Source of the DNA: Thermalbibacter longus
Lineage (GTDB): Bacteria > Chloroflexota > Chloroflexia > Thermomicrobiales > Thermomicrobiaceae
Assembly: GCF_023806485.1 (NCBI RefSeq)
Contig: NZ_JAMSLR010000012.1
Span: 27,838-91,837, forward strand
Length of the DNA stretch: 64,000 nt
Direction of reading: 5' to 3'
A program made the position numbers and the translations under genes. Under the pieces are notes generated by a model. That model searched no databases, was not told the origin of the DNA, and saw only the letters and a program-made list of their open reading frames with translations. Shown here in pieces: positions 53,145 through 62,509 of this stretch. Positions within the stretch are counted from its first letter, which is position 1. Every line of letters starts with the position of its first letter.

Positions 53145-53990
53145 ATGGCCGGCCCGCCGCTCGCCGTCGGCTTGATCGGCTACCCGGTCGAGCATAGCCT
53201 CTCGCCCGCCTTCCAGCAGGCCGCCTTCGACGCGCTGGGTATCCCGGCGCGCTACGAGCTCTGGCCGACTCCGCCGGAATCCCTCGATGAGCGTTTTCGC
53301 GCGCTCCGAGCGCCGGGCGTGCTCGGGGCGAACGTGACCGTGCCGCACAAGCGTGCTGCGTTCGCCCGCGTCGATCACGTGGCCGAGCGCGCCCAGCGGG
53401 CGGGCGCTGTCAATACCGTCGTCAACCGCGGCGGCACGCTCTACGGCGACAACACCGATGTGCCGGGATTTCTGGCGCCGCTGCGCGAGCGCGGAGTGCC
53501 GCTCGCCGAGCTGGTGGTCGTCGTGCTGGGTGCTGGCGGTGCCGCTCGCGGCATCCTGGTAGCGCTGGGAGAGGCGGGCTGCCGGCAGGTGGTCGTCGCG
53601 AACCGGACGCCTGAACGGGCTCGAGAGCTGGCAGCAGCGTTCGGGGCAGTTGCCTCGTCGCTCGACCATCGGCTGGCATCTCACCTGACGCGCGCCGGCC
53701 TGCTCGTCAACGCCACGAGTGTCGGCTGGGACGGGGTGTCGCTCCCGCTCGACGCCGCGCTGCTGGAGGCGCTCCCGGCGACCGCGCTCGTCTACGACCT
53801 CACCTACCACGATACGCCGTTCCTCCAGGCGGCGCGGCGCCGTGGCCTGGAGACGATCGATGGTCTCGGCATGCTGGTGCATCAGGGTGCGGAGTCGTTC
53901 CGGCTCTGGACTGGCCAGGAGCCACCGCTCGCGGTGATGTGGCAGGCAGCGCTGGCTGCCCGCCGGGCGCGCGAGAAGCCCGCGCATTGA
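53145..53990 (+). CDS. aroE: Shikimate dehydrogenase
   Basis: 281 aa. Shikimate site GYPVEHSLSPAF (Ser pair), catalytic Lys in NVTVPHKRAAF, Asp in YGDNTDVPGF, and the NADP domain VVLGAGGAARGILVAL with NRTPERAR (basic Arg for NADP). Catalyses the NADPH-linked reduction of 3-dehydroshikimate in aromatic amino acid synthesis. Start ATG five bases after the mltG stop, so probably co-transcribed. Cytoplasmic. Confidence 0.95.
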   Translation: MAGPPLAVGLIGYPVEHSLSPAFQQAAFDALGIPARYELWPTPPESLDERFRALRAPGVLGANVTVPHKRAAFARVDHVAERAQRAGAVNTVVNRGGTLYGDNTDVPGFLAPLRERGVPLAELVVVVLGAGGAARGILVALGEAGCRQVVVANRTPERARELAAAFGAVASSLDHRLASHLTRAGLLVNATSVGWDGVSLPLDAALLEALPATALVYDLTYHDTPFLQAARRRGLETIDGLGMLVHQGAESFRLWTGQEPPLAVMWQAALAARRAREKPAH

Positions 53991-54073
53991 CCGTGACTTT
54001 CGGGTCATACGCGCCGCCCAGCCTCCGGCGAGAATAGAGCTGCAAGAGCGTGTGGTGGGATGGAGACGGCCAG

Positions 54074-54820
54074 ATGCCGGCTGGTACGGCGCTCTTCGCC
54101 CTGGCGGTCGTCGCTGCGGGGGTCACGGGGTATCTCGCTGGAGGGCTCATCCATGCGATCGCGACACGGCTACCGGCCGGGCAGACGGTTCTCGGCCCGC
54201 CGGTCTGTGCCTCCTGCGCGGGCGAGCCGGTGCGGGGGACTGCCTGGCTGATCCGACCCGGCGCCTGCTCGCGCTGCGGGCGGGACGACCGCCGAGCGGC
54301 GCTGGTGACACAGATCGCGGGGGCATTGCTGAGCGCGCTGGCGCTGCTGCGCTACGGGACGACGCGGGACGCGCTGGCCGTAGCACTGTTCAGCCTGCTG
54401 CTCCTGCTGATCCTGCGGATCGACTGGGAACACCACCTGATCTTCACCATCACGATCGTGCCGGGCATCGGGCTCGCGCTCCTGCTCGCGACGCTGGAAT
54501 CGCCGGCGACGCTCTTCTCGGCGGCTGTCGCCGGGCTGGGCGCAGCCACGGTTTTCGGCCTTTTCTTCCTGCTCGGTATCGTGCTCTACCGGCGGGCGGC
54601 GCTCGGAGCCGGGGATATCTTGCTGGCCGGGCTGATCGGGACAATGACCGGGGTGCGAGGGGTCGTGCCAGCGCTCTTCCTGGGAATGGCTGCGGCCGCT
54701 GTCATCGGTCTCCTGCTCGTCGCGTTGCGGCGGAAAGGCCGTATGGACTACATCCCGTACGGTGCCTACCTCTGTGCCGGTACGATCGTGGCCCTCTTCC
54801 TCTGGGGGCCGGCCGGCTGA
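54074..54820 (+). CDS. Prepilin peptidase (A24 family)
   Basis: 248 aa from the ATG at 54074 (GGAG eight bases upstream); an earlier GTG at 54050 is less likely. N-terminal helix, then two CxxC pairs (CASCAGEP and CSRCGRDDR, zinc-binding), and the aspartyl sites RIDWEHHLIF and LGAGDILLAG (GxGD-type). It cleaves leader peptides from type IV pilin-like proteins and may methylate the new N-terminus. Seven or so helices. No pilin or assembly ATPase gene is adjacent, so it presumably serves an unlinked pilus or competence system. Confidence 0.9.
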   Translation: MPAGTALFALAVVAAGVTGYLAGGLIHAIATRLPAGQTVLGPPVCASCAGEPVRGTAWLIRPGACSRCGRDDRRAALVTQIAGALLSALALLRYGTTRDALAVALFSLLLLLILRIDWEHHLIFTITIVPGIGLALLLATLESPATLFSAAVAGLGAATVFGLFFLLGIVLYRRAALGAGDILLAGLIGTMTGVRGVVPALFLGMAAAAVIGLLLVALRRKGRMDYIPYGAYLCAGTIVALFLWGPAG

Positions 54821-54867
54821 GGCGAGGCGCTGCCCTGGTGGCTACAGCCAGGGCAACGCCTGTAAGA

Positions 54868-56226
54868 TCACCGGTGCTGCTTGTGTCCCTCGCGGGGATG
54901 GTAGCTCAAGACCAGGCGGGACTCGTCGTCCGCTCTCGTTTCGAGCCAGACCCGCCGGCCCCAGAGCCGGTAGATATGCTCCATCGTCTTCTCGGCCCAG
55001 TCGAGATCGAGCTTGCGCCCGTCCCAGGAGTGGCGCAGGTAGAGCTCCAGGTTGCCCTCGTAGTCGCCATCCTCGACCAGAATCACCGGCGTCTGGTTGC
55101 CGCCCAGCTCGCCGATGAGCCGCTCGCGCACGGCCTCCCAGTCCTTGTCAACGATCACCAGCTCATCTCCCTGGCGCTCGTAGAGGTAGAGATCGAGCTC
55201 GTCCACCAGTTCCCGGGTCAGGTAGTTGCGGATCAGGGAGATATCGTTCTCGACCTCGCGCACCTCGAAGAGGTGCCGCTCGCCGTGGCGCCGCTCGATA
55301 TCGAGGAGCATCTGGTAGCCCAGATAGTACGGGTTGAGCCGGCGTGGCGATGGCTGCAAGATCGCCGCGTGCAGGCGAGCGAATTCGAGGTGCTCATCGG
55401 CAGAGAGATCCAGCTCGCGCATGATCCGGGCGTGCCAGTATGACGCCCAGCCCTCGTTGAGCACCTTGGTCTGGATCTGCGGGATGAAGTACTGCATCTC
55501 AGCCCGCACGATCGAGACCACATCTCGCTCCCAGTCGTCGAGGATCGGCGAGTGGTCCCGGATGAAGGCGAGCAGATCGCGGGCCGGCTCGGCTGGGCGG
55601 CGCCGGCTGCGCCGCGGGGAGGGGTCGGGATTCCTCGGCTCTGCCGAGCGGTCGTAACGCCAGAGATCGTCGTACGGCTTCGGCTGCCGAGCCGTCGGTG
55701 TCTCTGCTGGCTCGTCCTCTTCGTCGGAGGCGTAGAGATCGACGTGCTCCTGGATCGAGAGGACGGCGTCGAGCAGCCGCTCGACCTCGGTCTCTCCGTG
55801 CTCGAACTCGTAGCGCTCGATCCGCTCGGCGTTGAGCGAGACGGTATCGAGCATCCGGCGGGAGGTGCGGGCGAAGTAGGCGTTGTTCGCGAAGAAGTCG
55901 CTGTGCCCCAGCACATGAGCTACCACGAGCGTGTTCTGGAGCACCGTGTTGGTGTCCAGCAGGAAGGCGTGGCACGGGTTGGTGTTGATGACCAGCTCGT
56001 AGATCTTGCTCAGGCCGTAGTCGTAGAGCGTCTTCTGGACCTGGTAGGCCTTACCGTGAGTCCAGTGCGAGAAGCGGCCCGGCATCCCATAGGAGCCGAT
56101 CTCGTACATCACGGTGGCCGGCACGATCTCGAAGTGGGTCGGGAAGGGGCGCAGGCCGAGGCGACTCCCGACCTCCCAGACCTCGGCGATTCGCGCTTCG
56201 AGCTGGGCCAGTTGGGCTGGTGTCAT
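54868..56226 (-). CDS. SpoVR family protein
   Basis: 452 aa from the ATG at 56224-56226, one base after the yhbH stop. SpoVR signature regions: GRFSHWTHGKAYQ, YELVINTNPCHAFLLDTNT, LVVAHVLGHSDFF and the C-terminal LYLYERQGDELVIVDKDWEA. It is the third gene of the prkA-yhbH-spoVR set. In Bacillus SpoVR affects spore cortex; in non-sporulating bacteria such as E. coli (YcgB) it goes with PrkA in stress and nutrient adaptation. The molecular activity is unknown. An acidic, Pro-rich insertion lies near residue 175-215. Confidence 0.93.
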   Translation of the reverse strand: MTPAQLAQLEARIAEVWEVGSRLGLRPFPTHFEIVPATVMYEIGSYGMPGRFSHWTHGKAYQVQKTLYDYGLSKIYELVINTNPCHAFLLDTNTVLQNTLVVAHVLGHSDFFANNAYFARTSRRMLDTVSLNAERIERYEFEHGETEVERLLDAVLSIQEHVDLYASDEEDEPAETPTARQPKPYDDLWRYDRSAEPRNPDPSPRRSRRRPAEPARDLLAFIRDHSPILDDWERDVVSIVRAEMQYFIPQIQTKVLNEGWASYWHARIMRELDLSADEHLEFARLHAAILQPSPRRLNPYYLGYQMLLDIERRHGERHLFEVREVENDISLIRNYLTRELVDELDLYLYERQGDELVIVDKDWEAVRERLIGELGGNQTPVILVEDGDYEGNLELYLRHSWDGRKLDLDWAEKTMEHIYRLWGRRVWLETRADDESRLVLSYHPREGHKQHR

Positions 56227-56227
56227 C

Positions 56228-57385
56228 TTAGACACGCGCCACCTCCCGGGCTTCAGGGCCGAAGAACCGGCGAAGCGCCGGGTAGACATCGACCTTGTCA
56301 CTAATGGTCACGGTGACCAGCTTCGGGCTATTGATGCGCTCCAGCGTGTGCATCAGCGTGCTCTGGTAGGTGTAGCGTCCCTGCCGGATCTCGCCGTAGC
56401 CGAACTGGTTGCTCCGCTCGATCAACTGCTCGGCCAAGCGGCGGCAGAGATCGTTGTCCGAAGGCCAGTTATCGCCGTCGGAGAAGTGGAAGGGATAGAT
56501 GTTCCACGACTCCGGATCGAAGCGCTCCTCGATCATCTGGAGCGCGAGCTGGTAGGCCGAACTGGCACGAGTACCACCGCTCTCGCCGCGGGTGAAGAAC
56601 TCCTCCTCCGTGACCTCTTTCGCCTCCGTGTGATGGGCGATGAAGCGGATCTCGACATGATCGTAGCGGGTGCGCAGGAAGCGCACCATCCAGTAGTAGA
56701 ACGCCCGGCTGATGTACTTCTCGAACGTGCCCATCGAGCCAGACACGTCCATCATCGCGATCACGACGGCGTTCGATTCGCGTTTGACGTCCCGCTCCCA
56801 GGTCTTGAAGCGGAGGTCGTCGTTCTTCAGCTCGCCGAAGCGCGGGTTACCGCGCTTGGCGTTGCGTTTGATGTTCTCCCGAATGGTCCGCTTCTTGTCC
56901 AGGTTCGCGAAGGGGCCGTGCTTGCGGATATCGGTGAAGCGGACTGCCTCAGACTCCAGCTCGCGCAGTCGCTTCTCCTCCAGGTTCGGGAGCTCCAGGT
57001 CTTCGAAGATCAACTGGCCGAGCTCCTCGACCGTCAACTCAGCTTCGTAGTAGTCGATCCCCGGCTGATCGCCGGCCTGCTTCCCCTGGCCCGGCCCCTG
57101 GCCTGGGCCGACCCGGCCGATCACGTCGCCGACCTTGGAGCCGCCCTCGCCCTGGCCGACCTGCGGGTAGCTGTTCGGATCGAAGCGGAAGCGATACTCC
57201 TCGAGCGTCCGGATCGGGACGCGCACCAGCTTCTTCCCGTCGCTGGTGATGATCGACTGCTCGCTGACGATATCAGCGAGGTTCTGCTTGATCGCCTCCT
57301 TGACTTTTTGCATGTGGCGCGCCTGGTCGATGGCGCCCTTACGATGCAACGACCAATCGTCACGGGTCAGTGAGATCGAGAACAT
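56228..57385 (-). CDS. YeaH/YhbH family protein (DUF444)
   Basis: 385 aa from the ATG at 57383-57385 (GAGGGTGG upstream). DUF444 with a C-terminal von Willebrand A-like fold: AMMDVSGSMGTFEKYI (MIDAS DxSxS), FIAHHTEAKEV and SDGDNWPSD. The N-terminal third is charged with a Gly/Gln/Pro-rich insert (GPGQGPGQGKQAGDQ). It lies 37 bases downstream of prkA and immediately upstream of spoVR, an arrangement conserved in many bacteria. It likely acts with the PrkA kinase in a stress response; the partner and reaction are not known. Confidence 0.93.
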   Translation of the reverse strand: MFSISLTRDDWSLHRKGAIDQARHMQKVKEAIKQNLADIVSEQSIITSDGKKLVRVPIRTLEEYRFRFDPNSYPQVGQGEGGSKVGDVIGRVGPGQGPGQGKQAGDQPGIDYYEAELTVEELGQLIFEDLELPNLEEKRLRELESEAVRFTDIRKHGPFANLDKKRTIRENIKRNAKRGNPRFGELKNDDLRFKTWERDVKRESNAVVIAMMDVSGSMGTFEKYISRAFYYWMVRFLRTRYDHVEIRFIAHHTEAKEVTEEEFFTRGESGGTRASSAYQLALQMIEERFDPESWNIYPFHFSDGDNWPSDNDLCRRLAEQLIERSNQFGYGEIRQGRYTYQSTLMHTLERINSPKLVTVTISDKVDVYPALRRFFGPEAREVARV

Positions 57386-57422
57386 GGCTGCACCACCCTC
57401 GCAAGCGTCGCTCAGCCCCACG

Positions 57423-59360
57423 CTAGCGGTTGAGCAGCGCACCGACGTACTTGAGCAACTCGTTGGCGCAGACCGGGCAGTAACCGTGCTGCTGCACGAG
57501 CCGGTCGATCACCTCGTTGATCCGCCGGAGCTGATCGGCATCCGGGGTCTTGGTCGAGGTGGTGATCTTGACGACGTCGCGCAGGTCGGCGAAGAGCTTC
57601 TTCTCGATCGCTTCCCGCAGCCGCTCGTGCGAGGTGTAGTCGAACTTCTGCCCCCGCCGGGCCAGCGACGAGATCTTGATCAGGATCTCCTCGCGGAACT
57701 GCCGCTTAGTGTTCTCGGTGATACCGATCTGCTCCTCGATCGAGCGCATCAGCCGCTCGTCCGGTTCCATCTCCTCCTCGGTGATCGGATCGATCACCTT
57801 GGTCTTGTTGCAGTACGCCTCGACATTGTCCAGGTAGTTGTTGAGCAGCGTGCGGGCCGACTCTTCGAACGAGTAGACGAACGCCCGCTGGACCTCGCGC
57901 TTGGCCATCTCGTCGTACTCGCGCCGTGCTTCGGCGATCAGGTTCAACAGCCGCTCCCGCTCCTCGCGGGTGATGCTGGTGTGCTGCTCCAACCCATCGC
58001 GCAGGCTGCGCAGCACGTCGATCGCGTTGATGCAGGTGACGCCGTCGCGCACGATCGCCGCCGAGATCCGGTTGATGACGTAGCGCGGCGAGACGCCGTC
58101 CATCCCCTCACGCACTGCCTCTTCTTGCAGCTCTCGCACGTCCTGCTGCGTGTAGCCCTCGACGGACTGTCCATCGTAGAGCTTGAGCTTCTTCATCAGG
58201 GTCATACCGGCCTTCTTGCTCTCCTCCAGGCGGGAGAGCACGGCGAAGGTCGCGGCGGTCTCCAGCGTGCCCGGAGCGATGTGGACATCTTGGATCGCGC
58301 TCTGCCTGAGCAGCTTCTCGTAGATCTTCACCTCATCGGAGACGCGCAGGTTGTACGGCACCTTGACCAGGATGATCCGGTCTTGCAGCGCCTCGCTCCG
58401 CTTGTTGCCGACGAACGCGTTGTACTCGTGCTCGTTGGTATGGCTAACTACCACCTCGTCGGCGTAGATCATCGAGAAGCGCCCGGTCTTGATGTTCTGC
58501 TCCTGAGAAAGCGTGAGCAGGACATAGAGGAAACGCTCGTCCACCTTCAGCATCTCGATGAACTCGACCAGGCCACGATTGGCAATATTCAGCTCTCCGT
58601 CGAACCGGTAGGCCCGGGGGTCGGACTCGGAGCCGACTTCACCGATCGTCGACAGATCGATGCCGCCGACCAGCTCGGCGATGTCCTGGCTCTTGGGATC
58701 CGAGGGGGTGAAGGTGCCGATGCCGATGCGATGTTTCTCGGAGAAGGCGATGCGTGTCACCGGCACGTCCTCGTGCCGGCCGGTAAACGGCTGGCCTGGT
58801 CGGCTCCAGGGGTGATTGGGCCCACGCTCGGCTCGTTCGAGCTGGAACCGGCACCACGGGCAGAGTTCGCCCTCGATGTAAATCCCGTACTCCCGCATCA
58901 GCTCGTCGCGGATGGTCTCGGGGACCAGATGGAGCGGCTCCTCGTGCATCGGGCAGCCCTTGATAGCGTAGACCGCGCCGCGGTCAGTACGGGTGTACTG
59001 CTCGAGCCCGCGCTTGAGCTTGGCGACGATGGTCGATTTTCCGCCGCCCACCGGCCCCATGAGGAGCAAGATGCGCTTGCGTACCTCGAGCCGCTGCGCT
59101 GCGGAACGGAAGTACTCGACGATCTGCTCGAGCGGCTTCTCGAGACCGAAGATCTCGTCGGCGAAGAAGGCGTAGCGGATCCGGCCGTCGTCCAACTGCT
59201 CGACGCCGGCATCCATGATCATGTTGTAGATCCGGGCATGCGCGAGCTGAGCAACCTGTGGGTTCTTGAGCACCAGCTCGAAGTAGTCGGCGAAGGTGCC
59301 CTCCCAGTTCAGCCGCTCCTCTTCGGCCCGGTATGCCTCGAGTCGTTCGATGAGTCCCAT
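57423..59360 (-). CDS. prkA: PrkA serine protein kinase / AAA+ protein
   Basis: 645 aa from the ATG at 59358-59360 (AGAGAGG upstream). N-terminal AAA+ ATPase with P-loop GPVGGGKSTIV, then the PrkA C-terminal kinase-like domain; the segment GCPMHEEPLHLVPETIRDEL and CPWCRF are family-typical. The C-terminus ends CPVCANELLKYVG, a CxxC. PrkA is a stress-linked kinase in enterobacteria and bacilli and is also reported as an AAA+ protease-like factor. First gene of the operon prkA-yhbH-spoVR, probably induced in stationary phase. Confidence 0.94.
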   Translation of the reverse strand: MGLIERLEAYRAEEERLNWEGTFADYFELVLKNPQVAQLAHARIYNMIMDAGVEQLDDGRIRYAFFADEIFGLEKPLEQIVEYFRSAAQRLEVRKRILLLMGPVGGGKSTIVAKLKRGLEQYTRTDRGAVYAIKGCPMHEEPLHLVPETIRDELMREYGIYIEGELCPWCRFQLERAERGPNHPWSRPGQPFTGRHEDVPVTRIAFSEKHRIGIGTFTPSDPKSQDIAELVGGIDLSTIGEVGSESDPRAYRFDGELNIANRGLVEFIEMLKVDERFLYVLLTLSQEQNIKTGRFSMIYADEVVVSHTNEHEYNAFVGNKRSEALQDRIILVKVPYNLRVSDEVKIYEKLLRQSAIQDVHIAPGTLETAATFAVLSRLEESKKAGMTLMKKLKLYDGQSVEGYTQQDVRELQEEAVREGMDGVSPRYVINRISAAIVRDGVTCINAIDVLRSLRDGLEQHTSITREERERLLNLIAEARREYDEMAKREVQRAFVYSFEESARTLLNNYLDNVEAYCNKTKVIDPITEEEMEPDERLMRSIEEQIGITENTKRQFREEILIKISSLARRGQKFDYTSHERLREAIEKKLFADLRDVVKITTSTKTPDADQLRRINEVIDRLVQQHGYCPVCANELLKYVGALLNR

Positions 59361-60353
59361 CACTGTTCCTCTCTCTGTAGGCACGCGTGGCTTGTTCCGT
59401 CGCTCGGCGCTCGTGCCCTCGTGCCCAGTTGCATCGATGAATCGTCGACCGTTCGACGTCATCGGCTGCTCCTCCGTAACGATCACCTAACGAGCCCTGA
59501 GAAAGACGCGCTCAGGGCCGATTCGACAACGCCGGATCAACACAGGCCGCTGGCCTGTACCCAGACGACGCCTTGTAAAGCTGGGAGAATGCCCACCGTA
59601 GCCTGGTCATCGGTGGGTACAATCACGCTCTTCCCACAAGCGTGACGAAATCATCTTGTACGCACGCACCGCGTTCGCCATCGATCGCCGTGAACGCTCG
59701 CGCGTGACGCTAACCCTGTGCTGCCACCCCCTCTCGCCCAGCCCCCCGGCTGGCAAGGCGCCAGGTGCCACTCTCGCTCTGGAGGCAAGCGCCAGGCGAG
59801 GCGGGAACCGCGGACTCCCGACCGGGGTATGGCTCGAGCGGAGCCAAACTGAAATGGAACGTGCGGGTCTTACACTATCTATAACGGCGGACGGGTCGAG
59901 TTGGATTCGCCCGCAGCCGCCACCTCAGGAGATCTAGAACTACGGTACTACACCTGGAGGGCTACCAGCAAGTCGGCCCAATCTACGCGCCTTAACGGCA
60001 TCAGGAACTGCCCGGTGGCGACCGGACGGTGCCGTGCGGAGAGTTACAGGATTTCACTCCTCTGGCGGACACGCCCCAGGCAGCCAGAGCTCGCCCCCGC
60101 AGTCGGTCGTGCTGCCGTAACTCGCTCGCAGTCGATGACGCCCGGTCTTGCGCGGGCACCCTCGATCGCTTCTGCGTCATGCCGGATGGGAGCGGCATGG
60201 GAAGACACCCTCGTCGCTTGTTAACATGCACAGCTCGACATTATGTCGAGTTTGGGGTGTGCCGAGAGTATACCTGAGCGTGACCCCCGGCACCACCAGC
60301 AGCACCAGCCTGCCCTGGTATGCTAGGCGAGCGAGCGAAGGGAGACCGGCGCC
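59361..60353. other. Intergenic region, 993 bp, mostly unexplained
   Basis: Between prkA (minus) and the M55 peptidase gene (plus). It holds a 7-bp-arm palindrome ACAGGCC-gct-GGCCTGT (59542-59558), an AT-rich segment with TATAAC near 59880, and the palindrome at 60234-60250. Short frames exist but none has a ribosome site and a sensible product. I cannot match a known riboswitch or RNA; the middle part (60000-60160) has many G/C-rich complementary blocks and could be a structured RNA. Confidence 0.4.
60234..60250 (+). promoter_or_regulatory. Palindrome over a weak promoter of the M55 gene
   Basis: CTCGAC-attat-GTCGAG (60234-60250). TTGTTA (60218-60223) and CATTAT (60239-60244) could be -35 and -10 with a short 15-base spacer, so the palindrome covers the -10. 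Confidence 0.35.
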
Positions 60354-61247
60354 GTGCGCGTGCTGATCATCGCCGATATGGAAGGCGTCAGCGGCATCGA
60401 GACCTACGAAGCAACGGTCCGTACTCACCCAGCTTACGCTGGTGGGGTGCAGCTCATGGCCGCCGAGGTGAACGCGCTGGCCGAGGCGGCGTTCGAAGCG
60501 GGCGCGGTCTCCGTCTCGGTCATCGACTGGCATGGCGGTGGCGGTAATCTCCGGCCCGATTTGCTGCATCCGCGCATCGCGGTCGTCCCGGAGGATCTCG
60601 GGCGCGGCTATGACGTGGCGATCCTCAGCGGCTTCCACGCCATGGCCGGTGCCGAGAATGCGTTCCTGAGCCATACGATGACCAGTGGGCTCGCCCTGAC
60701 GCTCGAGGGGCGTCCCGCCGGCGAGCTGGCGCTGCTGAGCCGGTGGGCCGGCGAGCACGAGATTCCGATCGGCCTTGTCACCGGCGACCGGGCAACGTCG
60801 CTGGAAGCCGAGACCTGGCTCGATCAGACACCGACACTGACCGTCAAGCAGGCGGTCACCTGGGACCGTGCCACGGCCCTCCCGGTCGAGCAGGCGCATC
60901 GAGCCCTGCGGGAGATGGTCGCGCGGGTGCTGGGACGTCCTGACCGGTGGTGGGTGTATCGCCCTACCCGGCCGGTCGAAGCCCTGGTGCGACTCCAGCG
61001 CGCGACCGAGCTGGCGGCGCGGATTCCGGGCGTGTCGCTGGAGGACGGATCGCTGCGGGTGAGGCTCCCGAGCGTCAAGGCGCTGATCGACCTGATCGAT
61101 GTCTTTACGGCGCTGATGCGTTCCGAAGAGCAGCGCGAGCTGCTGGAAGCCATCGCTGCCGACCCGGCGGCCGGCCTCATTCTGGAGCGAGAGCGGGCGC
61201 GCCGACGAGGGCAACTCCGGCGTGCGGGTCCCTGGCCGAGCAGATGA
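60354..61247 (+). CDS. M55 D-aminopeptidase (DppA-like)
   Basis: 297 aa, GTG start with AAGGGAGA upstream. Motifs of the M55 family: DMEGVSGIETYE (Asp and Glu, zinc site), DWHGGGGN (Asp-x-His), LSGFHAMAG (His) and LVTGDRATSLE (His/Asp region). In B. subtilis DppA is a zinc D-aminopeptidase of a peptide-uptake operon; others act on D-Ala peptides or in amino acid synthesis. No peptide transporter is adjacent. The C-terminal half (from 185) is helical and basic. Cytoplasmic. Substrate not shown. Confidence 0.9.
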   Translation: MRVLIIADMEGVSGIETYEATVRTHPAYAGGVQLMAAEVNALAEAAFEAGAVSVSVIDWHGGGGNLRPDLLHPRIAVVPEDLGRGYDVAILSGFHAMAGAENAFLSHTMTSGLALTLEGRPAGELALLSRWAGEHEIPIGLVTGDRATSLEAETWLDQTPTLTVKQAVTWDRATALPVEQAHRALREMVARVLGRPDRWWVYRPTRPVEALVRLQRATELAARIPGVSLEDGSLRVRLPSVKALIDLIDVFTALMRSEEQRELLEAIAADPAAGLILERERARRRGQLRRAGPWPSR

Positions 61248-61304
61248 TGCCCCCGTGCCCATCATCGAGCGTGGCGGGACCTTTTGGGGATCGCGCGAGT
61301 GGCT

Positions 61305-61310
61305 ATAATC
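61305..61310 (+). promoter_or_regulatory. Perfect -10 box (TATAAT) upstream of the copper cluster
   Basis: TATAAT at 61305-61310, 40 bases before the start of the His-rich protein gene. No good -35 lies at the right distance (TTTTGG at 61283-61288 is weak). Confidence 0.4.
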
Positions 61311-61350
61311 CTGCTGGGCCCCGGGCGAGGAAGGGGGCCAACCCTCGTGG

Positions 61351-61782
61351 GTGATCCTGGACGTGCCGTACACGGGCTTCTCACCGCAGCGGTTCCTCGC
61401 AGTGCTACTGGCGAGCCTGCCGATCTGGCTGCTGGTTCTCGGCTTGCTGGCAACCCCATCGTTTTGCCGCTGTGGTGCCGATTTGCCGCATGCCCATGCC
61501 CTGTTCGAGCTCCCAGGGCACACGCATGCCTCTGGCGGGGACGCTCATCGCCATGGGCATGTCTATCAGCACTCCTCGTCTTCTGGGGGGCAGGGAGCTG
61601 ATGGCGAGGTGCTACAGAGCTGGCCTGATCCCCTGACCTGGGCCAATGGACTCGCGATCTGGGTGGCAACCATCGTCCTCTTCTCCTTCGGGCGTTCGGT
61701 ACTGCTGTCCTGCTGGTGTCAGCGCCTGTTCGGGCACCTCGGACCTTCCCTCACTCCCCCGCCTAGGCAAGCGGTCGTGTAG
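61351..61782 (+). CDS. His-rich two-helix membrane protein, possible metal buffer
   Basis: 143 aa, GTG start; the GGAAGGGGG ribosome site is about 13 bases upstream, so the start is uncertain. Two hydrophobic helices: about 14-38 and 98-122. Between them lies a loop with repeated histidines (HAHALFELPGHTHASGG, HRHGHVYQH) and a Cys pair (SFCRCGADL). A cysteine pair (SCWCQR) follows helix 2. The loop faces one side of the membrane and fits copper or zinc binding. It opens a cluster with SCO and PCuAC chaperones. No family recognised. Confidence 0.65.
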   Translation: MILDVPYTGFSPQRFLAVLLASLPIWLLVLGLLATPSFCRCGADLPHAHALFELPGHTHASGGDAHRHGHVYQHSSSSGGQGADGEVLQSWPDPLTWANGLAIWVATIVLFSFGRSVLLSCWCQRLFGHLGPSLTPPPRQAVV

Positions 61783-61854
61783 CGCCGAACGGCGGCGCGA
61801 CGGCAGCAAAAGTTGGGTACTCTACGATTCCGGCCAGGCGAAGAGGGGTCGCGC

Positions 61855-62499
61855 ATGTCTACGAAGCTGCTTCTTGCTGGCCCGCCCCTGCTCCTGATCC
61901 TCGGGGTGTTCATCGTGTTCGCGGCTGAGCCGCCGCGCGTGTTGCCGCGACTCGATCTGGCGCCGAGCTTCCAGCTCACCGACCCGGCCGGGCAGCCGGT
62001 GTCCGGTGACAACTTGCTCGGATCGATGGTGCTCTACTCGTTCGTCGGCGCCAGGTGTGACACGTCTTGCGCGTCGACACTCGACCTCCTGCGCACGCTC
62101 GAGCCGGAGACCATGCGCGGGAGAACAGTGCCAGTGCGGCTGGTGACGATCATCGCCGAGCCCGCAGACCTGGAACAGATCCGAGCGATCGCCTCGGTTG
62201 CGCGGCCATCGAGTGGAAACTGGCTCGTGCTGGGCGGTGATGACACGGCGGTGCGGTTGGCTCGGCAAGGGTTTCGGGTGCCGGTGTTAGCTGGCGGAAC
62301 GGGAGCGTCCAGTATCGAGCCAACGCTGGTGCTCGTCGATCCGGCCGGCATCGTGCGCGCGGTCTACCGAGCTCCCTTGCCGGCGAGTTCAGCGGTGAAG
62401 GACGACCTGGCGGTGCTGGAGAGAGAGCTCGCGAGCGCGCGCGGGCCGAAGCGACTGCTCTATGAGGGGTTGCACCTCTTTACCTGCCGAGTGCCGTGA
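61855..62499 (+). CDS. SCO-like protein with incomplete copper site
   Basis: 214 aa from the ATG at 61855 (GAAGAGGGG upstream). N-terminal helix (STKLLLAGPPLLLILGVFI), then a thioredoxin-like fold with the CxxxC pair in GARCDTSCAS, as in SCO/SenC. The conserved SCO histidine near the C-terminus (compare VEHTTSSFI in the next gene) is absent here: the site reads GASSIEPTLVLVD. It may reduce disulfides or shuttle copper weakly rather than act as a classic SCO. It starts 73 bases after the His-rich gene. Confidence 0.78.
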   Translation: MSTKLLLAGPPLLLILGVFIVFAAEPPRVLPRLDLAPSFQLTDPAGQPVSGDNLLGSMVLYSFVGARCDTSCASTLDLLRTLEPETMRGRTVPVRLVTIIAEPADLEQIRAIASVARPSSGNWLVLGGDDTAVRLARQGFRVPVLAGGTGASSIEPTLVLVDPAGIVRAVYRAPLPASSAVKDDLAVLERELASARGPKRLLYEGLHLFTCRVP

Positions 62500-62509
62500 G
62501 GAGTCTGCG

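Noticed and set aside
57246..59645. Plus-strand open frame of 799 codons opposite prkA and yhbH
   Set aside because: It is the antisense of two clearly conserved genes; long antisense frames are common at this GC content, and its product shows no family motifs.
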